A stretch of 64,000 nucleotides of DNA. Origin: Asterionellopsis glacialis. Its lineage: Eukaryota > Bacillariophyta > Plagiogrammaphyceae > Rhaphoneidales > Asterionellopsidaceae. Below are positions 53,873 to 64,000 of the stretch, piece by piece (the first letter of the stretch is position 1; each line of letters opens with the position of its first letter). The stretch is taken from NCBI GenBank assembly GCA_014885115.2, contig WKLE02000570.1, positions 1 to 64,000 on the forward strand, written 5' to 3'. Made by a program: the position numbers and the translations under genes. Under the pieces are notes generated by a model. The model was not told the DNA's origin and ran no database searches. It was given only the letters and a program-made list of their open reading frames with translations.

Positions 53873-55117
53873 TTATTCTGCTTTGACATCAGCAGTATCT
53901 TCTTGTTGCTCTTCAGCCTCTACATCTTCGTCTGGCACTTCTCCTACATCAGATAATGAGGATTGATTATCTCCATAAATATCATCTTTTCCATATTCGC
54001 TTATTCTTGATGATTGGCCATCATTATAAGCATTACCACCAGTACTAATACCTGCTGATAAAGGTTTTTGCAGTTCAAACAATTGTTTGGCATAGGCATA
54101 CAGTTCCATATCAAGTTCATTACGCGTTGCTAAAATTTCAAAAGCTTCTGTATCTTCTTCCACTTCGACATGTCGATTTTTATTTGGCCATGCCCATTGC
54201 AGTAACCGTTCTTCGCAGTCACGAAATCCTGGTGGTACTTGAAAATGTGATACAAATCGTGCCACACTTTCACCCTTTCGTTCTAATAACCCAATATGTG
54301 CCTTTCGTCGAAGTAATTCCTTGGCAGTATACATATCATCTGTCGTCCATTCAATGGGCCCCGTGGATGGTTTGCCCAAGAGGGAACGCAGCATGACATT
54401 ATCTACATAGGCAGAACTTCTGGCCCAATCAACAACTGTATGATATCTACCAATCTGATAATCAAATTCTGGATGATCTTGATCTAAAGCCTTTTTATGT
54501 GCAAATAATGATACTTGTTGATCTACTGGATGTCGTAACCATGCCCATAATTGTCCCTTACCACCATCATCGAATAAGTCATTCGTTTGGACTAAATCAT
54601 GTGATACCAATACATTGATCTTATCCGCCAATCCTTTCAATTGATCTTGCTTGATACCACTCAAATCGGCAAAATTAATAGGTATATGTTTCGCACCATC
54701 ATGGTATACAGCCTTTACCTCATCGTCGGTAGCCAACGCTGTGGGGTGTTCCCATTTACCTGCAACGATAGCTCCAGCACATTGACCTAAAATTTCCACA
54801 AATCCACCACCACCGCTTCGTGGTAGGTACCACAAGACGGGTAATCCACCAAATTCAGAATGAACTAAATAATCATATTCCGCAGGTAAAATTAAATCGG
54901 GTTCACTAGCTAAATCTCGTTGTGATGCTCCATCTCCTTCTCCGGTCGCCGATATTATGTTGGTAGATACCTCAAAGGTAGATGAATGTTGTCGTTGTCG
55001 TAAATTTTGGGCAGTCCCTTTCGTACCTCTTGTATAATATGGTGCCTTGAAATCAAGAACACAAATCCCAACAGCAGATAGAAAAAGAATTATCACTCCT
55101 TGGACAGCTGGAGGCAT
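53873..55117 (-). CDS. Type II membrane sulfotransferase-like protein
   Basis: Unspliced, 414 residues from the ATG at 55117. A short N-terminus leads to a signal anchor (VIILFLSAVGICVLDF, about 8-23), a stem, then a lumenal domain. VLWYLPRSGGGGFVEIL (about 94-110) sits where Golgi sulfotransferases have the PAPS 5'-phosphosulfate loop (PKxGGTT/PRSGTT). LWAWLRHPVDQQVSLFAHKKAL (about 192; shown in part elsewhere) matches the 3'-phosphate-binding RxPxxxxxSxF strand-helix. The C-terminal part has IGLLERKGESVARF and an acidic tail. This suggests transfer of sulfate to glycans or proteins in the Golgi. The atypical Gly-rich loop lacks the usual Thr pair, so the call is tentative. Confidence 0.6.
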   Translation of the reverse strand: MPPAVQGVIILFLSAVGICVLDFKAPYYTRGTKGTAQNLRQRQHSSTFEVSTNIISATGEGDGASQRDLASEPDLILPAEYDYLVHSEFGGLPVLWYLPRSGGGGFVEILGQCAGAIVAGKWEHPTALATDDEVKAVYHDGAKHIPINFADLSGIKQDQLKGLADKINVLVSHDLVQTNDLFDDGGKGQLWAWLRHPVDQQVSLFAHKKALDQDHPEFDYQIGRYHTVVDWARSSAYVDNVMLRSLLGKPSTGPIEWTTDDMYTAKELLRRKAHIGLLERKGESVARFVSHFQVPPGFRDCEERLLQWAWPNKNRHVEVEEDTEAFEILATRNELDMELYAYAKQLFELQKPLSAGISTGGNAYNDGQSSRISEYGKDDIYGDNQSSLSDVGEVPDEDVEAEEQQEDTADVKAE

Positions 55118-56144
55118 TTTGAACTATTGTACGAAAGGATTGGTGGTTGTAGATTGCACTTGTTGTGTGGAATAACTTCTCTACGGTTGTGGAGAAGACG
55201 GAGTTGAGTTGATACTCTGTGTGTATGCCGTTGTTGTCGTCGTCCTTGTTGTTGTTGTTGTTGTTGCAGCTTGTTGTACTTGTTGTTCCTCTCTGGGGTT
55301 ACCAGAACGGTAGGCAGATAGGTGGTTCAACAGAGAGAAAAGTGACTCTCAAGGCATAGCAAATGTCATTTTCAGATAGAAAAAAGGTTCGAACTCCGTT
55401 CATTCACGAGCACCACTTGTCTAATCTGTGCCAGGCAACAGGTAACAGTGTACCGGGTACCCTGATGCACTTAATTCTGGGAGAGATCCGAAGAACGGAA
55501 CGAAAGACAGGCGTACCTTAAAATACTCATATTCATATTACGTACGAGGTACCTGTCAGGGGGCTCAAGATATGTGAAACAGGCATTCTGATCTGAATCT
55601 AATGTTGGCATGTCCAAAAATACTTATGGTATGCCAGATTTCAGTCTTTGAGGTCATTCCGAATTTTCCTATTTTTGGCGGATTCTTTGGGATAGATAAC
55701 TTGATTCACGATCACAATTGAAAGCTCTTTTTTCAGCATACAAAGTATGCAACAGACGCTGTAACATAAGTAATTGCACCCGAAAGATGAATTTATATAA
55801 TTACAATCTTCCCTAGAGAAATTTTCAGATTGGGAAAAGACAGGAGCAAAAAATTTTAGAATAATGGGTGGGCGTTATGTGCTGTGGATACACAATTAGC
55901 TAGTAGGTTTTCTACGGTGTCAATTTTTAGTACGAACGTTTTGCACGATCTCTACAGTATCGCTTGATTTCCCTCCCACAGAGTCTAGGACAGAGGAAGT
56001 CCCTGAGTCGACAGGTCACGGGTCTAATCTCATTTCCCTCTTGTCGTACCCGTTGACAGAAGAGATTGTATTGTGGGACAAGTTAAAAGTAATCTCCTCA
56101 AGTGCAACACGACTATCATCGAGTTATTTCAAAGCAAGCCGATA
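55118..56144. other. Divergent intergenic region
   Basis: Spacer between divergent starts. It contains a GTTGTTGTT-type simple repeat (about 55227-55267), GTAC-type patches near 55450 and 55545, and no supported gene. Confidence 0.55.
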
Positions 56145-59100
56145 ATGCATTTAACCATGAAACAATGTTATACAAAGAATGAAAGACGGCGGAGAGTGAA
56201 GAAGAAAGTTATGAAGCAACGATCTGCGAAAGCTGGATGTGGTGTTGTGCTTGGGTTGATGATAGGATTCATTACGGTTGTTGGGGGGACTCATAGTCGA
56301 CATGAAAAAAATGAAAGACTTCCATTCACTAGTACGGACGGTTTGGAAATACGCGATTCACATGGTGGCGAAGAATTTTTAGAGGAACCAGTCGGACCTC
56401 AACTATATCCTCCTCCTCCTAAAGGTGAGGAGTTTCCTACGAAACCACCATTTTCTTACAATGACGAAGGAATAATTATTGTGGATGGAGAAGATTATTC
56501 TATTTCACCGGAACTTCCAAGCCGTCCACTACCGGAGGGCGGAGAAGGATATCCTGTTATTTTACCATTTGATAAACCAATCATTACAATATCACCACGT
56601 CCAACGGAATCTACAATACCTTCACAAAGTCCATCAGTATCAAACGCACCATCCACAAGTTCGCTACCTTCACAAATACCCTCTGTTTCCTCGTCACCAT
56701 CTACATCAGCATCCCCTACATTATTTATACCTGAGTGGGTTGAAACGACTGTGATTGCTGCTGATGGTGATGGTGGTGGTGGTGGTGAGACTTCTGCACC
56801 ATCAGTATCTTTACAACCATCACAAACACCATTACCATCTTTGAATCCATCACAAAGTATGCAACCCTCAATAACGGGTGAACCAACGTATATTCGTTAT
56901 GAACTTTTTCTAGATGATACCGAACCAACAACAATACCACCATCGATTTCAACACAACCATCAGAGTCTTCGCTACCTAGTATGGTACCATCAACATCAC
57001 AAAGTCCATCTGTTTCTTCACAACCTAGCATGGTACCATCAGCATCGCTAAGTCCAACTATCACAAATATGCCCACAACAAGTATGGACTATATGATTGA
57101 TGAATTTACAGAAATGTTGGAACTATTTGGCAACTTAACAACAATTACAGACTTGGGTCCTTCTGGTGAACCATTATCATTAACATCATGTTATTCAGAT
57201 TGGAATACATTGGTAGAAGCCGTTGGATCAGATGCAGCTGGCATTACCTCCATCGTTGGTGGGATATATGTAATTTGTCCTAATACTACCTTTGACCTGA
57301 CGGCAGAAGGGACCAATAATAGTCCTTTGTTGATCAAAACATCCAATACCTTTATCCAATGTGGATTCAATGGGACCAAGAGTGATGAATGTCTTATTTT
57401 TGGTGGGACAGAACAAATTAAAATTACAGATTCAGTCACCAATGTTTATGTTTTGGGATTAACATTCATTGGATCAACTGTGTCAGCTGTCAATGCTGCG
57501 GGCTCGTATTTGGCAAATTCGACCTTTGTTGATTGTGAATTTTCAGGTCATACAGGTTTAGGTGCTATTGTGAATTATGACAGTAGTGAGGTAGAATTAC
57601 CAGACCGACCTGTCAATGGTTCAATGACATTAGAGTTTATCACTTGTGTGTTCAATGTAAGTAGTATTGCAATGATCCGTTTCTACTTTGTTGGATTACA
57701 TTGTGTTGCCATTGGTGTTCTCTCTAACAAGGCTTTTCCTGTGACTTACGATCTCTTAGGATAATAGGGTAACATTTGCTCCTCTGACAAATTTGGGTGG
57801 GAAAGTTATTGTTTTGGATTCCTTATTTAATGGTAATACTGCAGAGAGTGGTGCGATAGCTGTTTGGATGGAAGGACGACTTGCTCTTACAGCATCTTGT
57901 TTCGAAAGTAATCAAGGTTCATCATTTGGTTCGTCAATCTTCGTACAGGCTAATTCTGTCTTGGAAGAAAACCTTTACAATTATGGTCAAGACAATGTGG
58001 CTGGACAAGGCAATTGTACAGGAATTTCTCTTGAGGGAGGAGGATGTGAACCGTTTGAATCCGATACTTGTATATCTGTGCTAATACCAACACTTCCACC
58101 CACTCCTGCTCCGACGTTCACATTTGAATGCTTCCATGATTGGACAGACTTGGCAATTGCTGTAGGATCCTTGTCGGAGATGAATGATGATACAAATGGC
58201 TCCACATCTATTTCTGTGTGTCCAGGTACTGTATTTAATTTTACAGAGTATGACAGTGAGCTTGATACACCTCCCCCTTTGGTTATTGAATCAAGTAACA
58301 TAACACTAAAGTGTGGTGCGGATGGGTCAAGATCAAACTATTGCGTCTTTTTAGGAGGAGCACGTCATTTTCATCTATCGGGAAGTATTGAGAATGTTGT
58401 TATTCAGGGCATTACCATGAGGGAAGGAAGCGATGTTTCTGTGGTAGCTGAATTGAATTTTCCGTTTTCAGTCGAATTCATAGATTGCGTTTGGGAGGTA
58501 AGATTTTGATACACTTACCGAAAATCTGTACGCATGGCCGCATGTATATTTAACCCGGTGTTTTGATATAATATTCTTTGTATTCCTATTCTCAGGAAAA
58601 TGTGGGCAATTCAACTGTCTTGATATTATCTGATTCAGGCGGGGAAATAACTCCGGTGACAGGTAGTCCATCTGTAAGCCCCCAAGCTGGTCCTACAGAT
58701 GGAATTGATGACGATGTCATAACTGACGACATTATATCTGGTGGCTTTGGTAGAGAAGATGTTTCAACTGGTCACTTTGTACTCTCTCAATGTTCTTTCA
58801 CGGTATGTGCACAAATACCATTTTTCTAATTGGCTTGCATCGGTACTTTGAGGTTTCTCATCCTACGTTTTCTTTATCTAAATTTCCTCAACTAGGCAAA
58901 TGTTGTTACTGAGGCAGTCGTTGTGAACGTGGGGGCTACAGTGGAAGTCACATCCTGCGAGTTTACGGACAACAAAGCTGATGAGGGGACTGTCATATTT
59001 ACTGAAAGTGGCAGTGCGGCTGTGACTTCGTCATGCTTTCAGGGGAATACTCAATCGAAACAGGGTCTAGTGTACGGTGATACTGAATCGTCGATTAATT

Positions 59101-61930
59101 TTGAATTTAATTTTGGGGCAAACAATTCCTATGGCGTAGTAGAAACCACAAGTGATGGCTGTGATGGTATATTTGCACAGAGCACTGGTGTATGCAGTGG
59201 ATTTGATTCTCCCGTTTGTACTGTACTAGTACATTCTGGGTGCTTTTCTTACTGGAAAGATCTCTACGAGGCAGTCAACGAAGCCACAAGTCTGGGAATT
59301 GGAGGTGTCTTCACACTGTGTGAAAATACAGTGCTTGACCTTGGGGGGCTCGATAGTTTCGTTCCAATCAAAATCGAAACGGAAAATACAGTGGTCCAGT
59401 GTGGAGTAGGAGGCACAAGAAATAACAATTGTACAATAACTGGAGGCACTACACAATTTGAGATCAATGGGGGACCAAGTGGCATAGAATTTAGAGGCTT
59501 AACTATGTCCGGATCATCTGTTGCAGCGGTTAATGCTGCTGGTTTGAAGAGCGCTCGAGCAACCTTTACAGATTGCGCTTTCACAGTAAGAATTTTACTT
59601 GAAAACTTGTCTTGATTTTGCACTGTATCCTTTTTCTAATTATTTGTTGGATCTTGTTGTTTTCAGGACCATAAGGGTTTAGCTGCCATCTTCAATTACG
59701 ATGGGACGATTGCTACGGGAAAGGCTGTCAGCCGCAATGTTGAAGATGATCTGTCTCCACCGGTAGATAGATCTATGAATATCGAAGTCGAGTATTGTCA
59801 TTTTGAGGTGAGTCCCGTGTTTCCTGTGAATATTCCAGAAATCGAGTTGAGAAAACCTGCAACTCATTATTTTCTATGCTTCTCTTCAATTGCTTCAAAG
59901 AACAATAACGTGGATTATGCACCTCTCACAAATTTGGGAGGAAGCGTCGAAGTTTCTGATTCTCGCTTCTTGGACAATTCAGGAGAGAGTGGTGGAATCG
60001 GTGTGTGGTTTGGTGGTGGAGCTTCGATTGTGAATTCTTGCTTCACAGGAAACGTTGGTACTAGGTCGGGATCGGCTTTTCTTGCAATCGACGCCTCCTT
60101 GACCTTAGATGAGGAAAATTTTGGTGACGGCAATACGGGAGCAAACCAAGACCAGTGTGAAGATCTGTTTTTAGCTGGTGGTTGCCAAGCAGAAGGATTT
60201 TGCGAAGGTCTATGTATCGCATTTAAGGCACCAAATTGTTCAGCAGCAGATGCGCCTACACCGTCTCCTAGCGCGGCCCCGTCATTGACACCCACGTTAA
60301 ATCCCCCAGACTGCTATACAGAATGGACAGACCTGTCAACGGCAATTGAGTTACGTTCCCAAACATTCATCAAGATATGTAAAAATACAACCCTTGATGT
60401 TGGTGATGGGTCCCCCATTACTATCAAGAGAGGTATCACTCTTCAATGCGGTGAAAGTGGTAGTCTAGATAGCGACTGCGAAATAACGGGTGGAATAACT
60501 CAATTCATTATTGAAGCCCCTGCCGATGAAGTTAAGATAAATGGCATCACAATGAGCAACGCTTCATTGGTATCAGTGCTGGCGTCCGGTAGATCCACTT
60601 CTGGAAAGCTTTCTTTCCGTAGTTGTGAATGGAAGGTAAGTGAATTTGGCATTACAAAGCGTGTAAACATTCTCCAGAAGACATGCAATTAACAAATATC
60701 TGTGTTACAACGTGTTCTTTTAGCAAAATTTCGGCAAAGCAGCCGTGCTTGTTTATAATGAAGAGGGTAGGGAAATGCTTTCCGTTGCAACTGACATTGG
60801 ATCACTGCAGTCCGAGGATTCGATGACGGTTGATTTCCAGTTTTGCTCTTTCAAGGTGAGCAAGAGTAATCCTCTGTTGTACGCATCGGGAAATACCTTT
60901 GATTGCGTTTGTAAAGGGCTCCTCTAATGGATTTTTTTTTCATTTCTTGCGTACTCTGTAGGAAAATTCTGTTTCGTTTGCGGTTGTTGCTCTCGTTGGA
61001 GGGGATGCTGAATTTGTGTTGACCGCTTTCTCCAACAATGATGACACAAAGGTAAGAGAAAATGGTCTACGACACTACTACATCCTATCATACACTGGGG
61101 AAGATGCAATCTCACACTGTCTCCTTTATTATTCGTGTGTTTCTCAGGCTGGAGTTATTAGTGCAACTAGTAAAGCGAGCGTGTTAGTTCGTGATTCTTG
61201 CTTTGTTGAAAATTCTGGTCAACTTTCAGGTGTCATATTTTCGGATGAAGGGGCAGCAGTTTCATTAGAAAAGAACTTTGCGTACAATAACGTTGCTACC
61301 TCGAGTCAAGATGATAATCCTTGTCAGGGATGGTTTCAGGAAGATGATAGCATCTGTTTGGAACTCCAAGTTTGTAATGGAGAATGTGAAGAAGTATCAG
61401 ATGTAGATGATTGTCTGGTAGAAGGTTTTGATTATGAAATCCCAGAGGCACCCAGTATTAGTCCCAGTCCAACTGCTGAAATGCAGCCTGCAGTTACAAC
61501 TGCTGTGGAAGATGATGAATTAGAAGAGCAACCATTTACGTCTTCTGCTGCATTCATGGTGATCATGGGTACTCTTGGTGTTATCGTCCTTGGGGGTATG
61601 GCGGCCTTTTACTTTTGTAGGAGACAGTCGGAAGGAATGGAACTAAAGGATATAGAATACGAAGGGCATCACGATGACAACCATGGAAATCATGATGAAG
61701 ATGACGACGACGACGACGACGATGGCGGCCCTGCCTCAGAATCCAAAGGTTTAATAGGTAGTTTGAAAGGGAGGTTTGGCCGGAGGAAGAAGGACTCAAA
61801 TGATCCCGAAGTGGGGAATAATCAAAATCGAGATGACGATCTAGAGGATGAAGCATCGTATCCAGAAGAGGATTCAATATCTGAAGGAGAAGAGTCCAAT
61901 CACTTCCCAGACATGCCTGATATGGCATGA
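56145..61930 (+). CDS. Large repeat-built surface protein (beta-helix-like, type I membrane)
   Basis: Nine exons, all joined in phase 0: 56145-57656, 57760-58497, 58596-58802, 58896-59585, 59667-59807, 59901-60635, 60724-60855, 60962-61051, 61148-61930; 1675 residues. A signal segment (GVVLGLMIGFITVVGG) is followed by a Ser/Pro linker of PS-S-P type (about 150-330). Four homologous units follow, starting C-W--L near 349, 628, 934 and 1233; each contains IC or LC plus NTT/NTV, QCG-G-DEC-type Cys pairs and a TGG or GG-T/ARHF step, then ends at DC-F/W at an exon end. Linkers between them repeat APLTNLGG and SCF-N. A transmembrane helix (FMVIMGTLGVIVLGG, about 1550-1572) and an acidic cytosolic tail end the protein. 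The parallel beta-helix fold is inferred. Probably an adhesive or wall-associated surface protein. Confidence 0.85.
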
Positions 61931-62083
61931 TAGAATACATGGTCTACAGTAACAAGTTAAAGACAGCATCTCTAAAAGTTGCCCAATCTCTTATAATACT
62001 GATATTCATTAAGCTACATCGGATTTTTTTCCACTTTCTGAAATTTTTCACGTGTAAGAGATCTTATTGACTGATTGTCCGTT

Positions 62084-62401
62084 TTATTGAGTGGATTTCG
62101 AACCTTTTTTATTCTTATTCCATTCGTCTTGTTCACTTTTTGAAAAAGCTGTACCATTATCTCGATTCTCATAGTAATTCCAGGCTGCAACAGCTCCTAT
62201 AGCAAATGCCCAAGCAGCCATCCTTCCAGACTTCATGTGCAAAGAAAGAATAAAGAGGAAGAGAAAAAGCGCATTTTTTTAGAAGAAGCACGGATTCAAT
62301 TGTTTAAGTTTCATGGCAAAATATCGCTTGATGCTTTACAAACTTACTTTGCCAAGACCACTGGCAAATGGATTCTTCATCCCTTCACTTTTGGGTGTCA
62401 T
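62084..62401 (-). CDS. Small single-pass membrane protein, 66 residues
   Basis: Two exons, 62348-62401 and 62084-62230, with a 117-nt phase-0 intron (GTAAGT...GAAG), give 66 residues beginning MTPKSEGMKNPFASGLGK. The splice joins GK to SGRMAAWAFAIGAVAAWNYY, a single hydrophobic helix, followed by a charged tail (SKSEQDEWNKNKKG). Without splicing, an ATG six bases upstream of the acceptor would still give a 51-residue form. Composition resembles small inner-membrane or ER proteins, but I do not recognise the family. It converges on the surface-protein gene, whose stop is 153 nt away. The consistent frame across the intron supports a real gene. Confidence 0.68.
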
Positions 62402-64000
62402 TGTGGTTTCTATTTCAGTAACAGTCTTTGTGTTTCGAAATTTAAAAAAAAACTGCACGTAGCGTCGTCCTAGGATCTGGGCTTGAAGCTTACTTGGTAA
62501 TTGGCAATCGAAAATGATCGAACGATGTTGTGAGTTGTAATTGCGATGCAATGCTTCGACGCAGAAAGCCCCTCTGATTTGTTGGAGAGTTTTTGCTCCT
62601 TTGGAGGGAGAGGATCCCGCAGTCGAGCGAGTCGACCAATACCTGTTGTCCTCTAGAGAGAGAAGTCGAAGAAGTCGAGAAATTCCGGTGTGGTTAGTGG
62701 TAAACAAAAAGTTGTCCTTAACCTTAGTGGGGAAAGGTTATCCCTAACCACTCTATATACCGGTACCCTGGGTGGAAGGTCGGCAAAGAGAACAGAACTG
62801 CAAGAACTGAAGTATTCCGAAACGAGAATTTCTTACAGAAGAAGTTTAGTAAAAATTTTACAAAAAATCTTGACCATGGGCTGGACTTCCCAAATGTCAG
62901 ACTTACACCATCAATACAACCTCTTGGTTTTTAGGAAAGTGGGGAGAATCTCAAAGTAGAATCCTCTGTATCATCATGTATACAAGAACCTTTGACAAAT
63001 TCAAAAATTCTTGGGAGTAATCTGTGCCATTCTTTTATCCACATAGATTTATGTTTCAATGTGTAGTCACAAAATTTGATGGCTAGAATACCTGTACAAG
63101 TATTGATTATATCAAAATTTGTATATTATTTTTGACTTGAAAAATCAGAATTGGTATTATTAAGAAAGTGAGATCAATTATTCTTGTTAGAAGTTTAATT
63201 GTAAAGAACAAACAATTATGTTTTTGTTCAACAACTTAGCACTTGCATTAGATAGATTGCATTTTTTAGATCCACAAAAATCAAAAGACAAAAATGATTG
63301 TGTATACAAAAAAATCTTAAAATTTTTGATTTCATTCCTAAATTTTGTTTAACAACAAAGCAAATTTGAGTTGCTCCATAACATTCTATTTGACTCCAGA
63401 TTTCATTTTAAAAAAATGCTGGCCAGTCAACTTGGCTTAGGAAAGGCTCTTAGCCACCTAGATAAAAATGGTCAAGAGCCATGAATCAACAAAATTAACC
63501 ATGATGAAAGTCGAGAAGACCACAGACCTCACACAAACATATAGTGTTGTTAGTCCAGAATTATGAACCAGAAACCAGAAACCAGAAACCAGAAACCAGA
63601 AACCAGAAACCAGAAACCAGAAACAAATCACTAGTTTTTATTGAATAAATCCACAAAAGAATTGGAATGTCACACTCCAGCAATGTTGGAGTGGACCAAC
63701 AAATCCTGGAACTTTCTTTTGTGTATTGGGTGGAAGCAAGTGATGCTTCATTATCTTTCATGCTTTCCAGCACCCTTCTAGTATAGTCATTGCCAATAAT
63801 ACTTGTAAACCACAGTTGTGAAAAAATTGCAGAAGAGAAGTGGACATGATCCTTTCCTGGGAAATGGCAAACCTGCAAATTCCTGCTGTACTTATTCATA
63901 AGAATGTTGTAAGTCAAACTCAGTTTTAGTGTACATTATAGCATATTTATGAGCTTCTTTGTTTCCAAATCCTGTCTTCTTCATTCATAACCTCTTCTGT
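62402..64000. other. Right-end spacer, no supported gene
   Basis: About 1.6 kb, AT-rich. Open frames are short, start at non-ATG codons or rely on the microsatellite at 63567-63622. A minus-strand frame of up to 118 codons (63561-63917) has mixed character and could be the end of a gene beyond the window, but nothing confirms it. Confidence 0.45.
63567..63622. repeat. (ACCAGAA)8 minisatellite
   Basis: Eight exact tandem copies of the 7-bp unit ACCAGAA, within gene-free sequence. Confidence 0.95.

Noticed and set aside
55385..55405. tRNA T-loop-like GGTTCGAACTCC
   Set aside because: No matching acceptor stem, D-arm or anticodon arm could be folded around it.
63561..63917. Minus-strand frame near the right edge
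   Set aside because: Its 3' third is the 7-bp repeat and the remainder has no recognised motif; a gene continuing outside the window cannot be excluded.

Overview
This is nuclear DNA from a eukaryotic microalga, most probably a diatom. The evidence is indirect but consistent. Genes are single-copy and monocistronic on both strands, with short GT-AG introns (mostly 80-150 nt) and AT-rich spacers. Several proteins carry hallmarks common in diatom predictions: Ser/Pro-rich extracellular linkers in a long multi-exon surface protein, FG-GAP-like propeller proteins, a signal peptide followed by an Ala-Phe plastid-targeting site on a MATE carrier, and a PhoD-like phosphatase. Species cannot be read from the sequence. 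Starts were reset to ATG codons and exons were joined by hand from splice sites and reading frame, so boundaries are predictions.

Layout. 1-4.0 kb is gene-poor: a frame-broken coding remnant, a long foldback element and a small stand-alone KIX protein. 4.0-12.6 kb: ZIP metal transporter, exo/endonuclease/phosphatase-family protein (opposite strand) and a five-exon TPR protein resembling the meiotic SPO22/ZIP4 family. 12.6-17 kb: a decayed copy of a small membrane coiled-coil gene, an SGNH-like protein, a fragment of the SPO22-like gene and the intact coiled-coil gene, together recording an old local duplication. 17-28.4 kb: PhoD-like phosphatase, methyltransferase with zinc knuckles, TMEM19/VTE6-like protein, a diatom-type Cys/His protein, the complex I subunit NDUFB10 and a DHH exopolyphosphatase-like protein. 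28.4-41 kb: FG-GAP surface protein, plastid MATE carrier, purple acid phosphatase, Ran GTPase and a CRAL-TRIO protein. 41.7-45.3 kb: two tandem amino-acid permease paralogues. 45.7-51.3 kb: a three-exon CBP/p300 acetyltransferase. 53.9-62.4 kb: a sulfotransferase-like Golgi protein, a nine-exon repeat-built surface protein and a convergent 66-residue membrane protein. The last 1.6 kb appears gene-free.

There are no operons; the genes do not form one pathway. Links worth noting are the CBP/p300 protein plus the orphan KIX domain (transcription), several phosphorus hydrolases within about 33 kb, and two large secreted/membrane proteins of the cell surface. Spacers are strikingly enriched in a short GTAC-containing motif (core ACCAGGTA) that I did not find in the exons.
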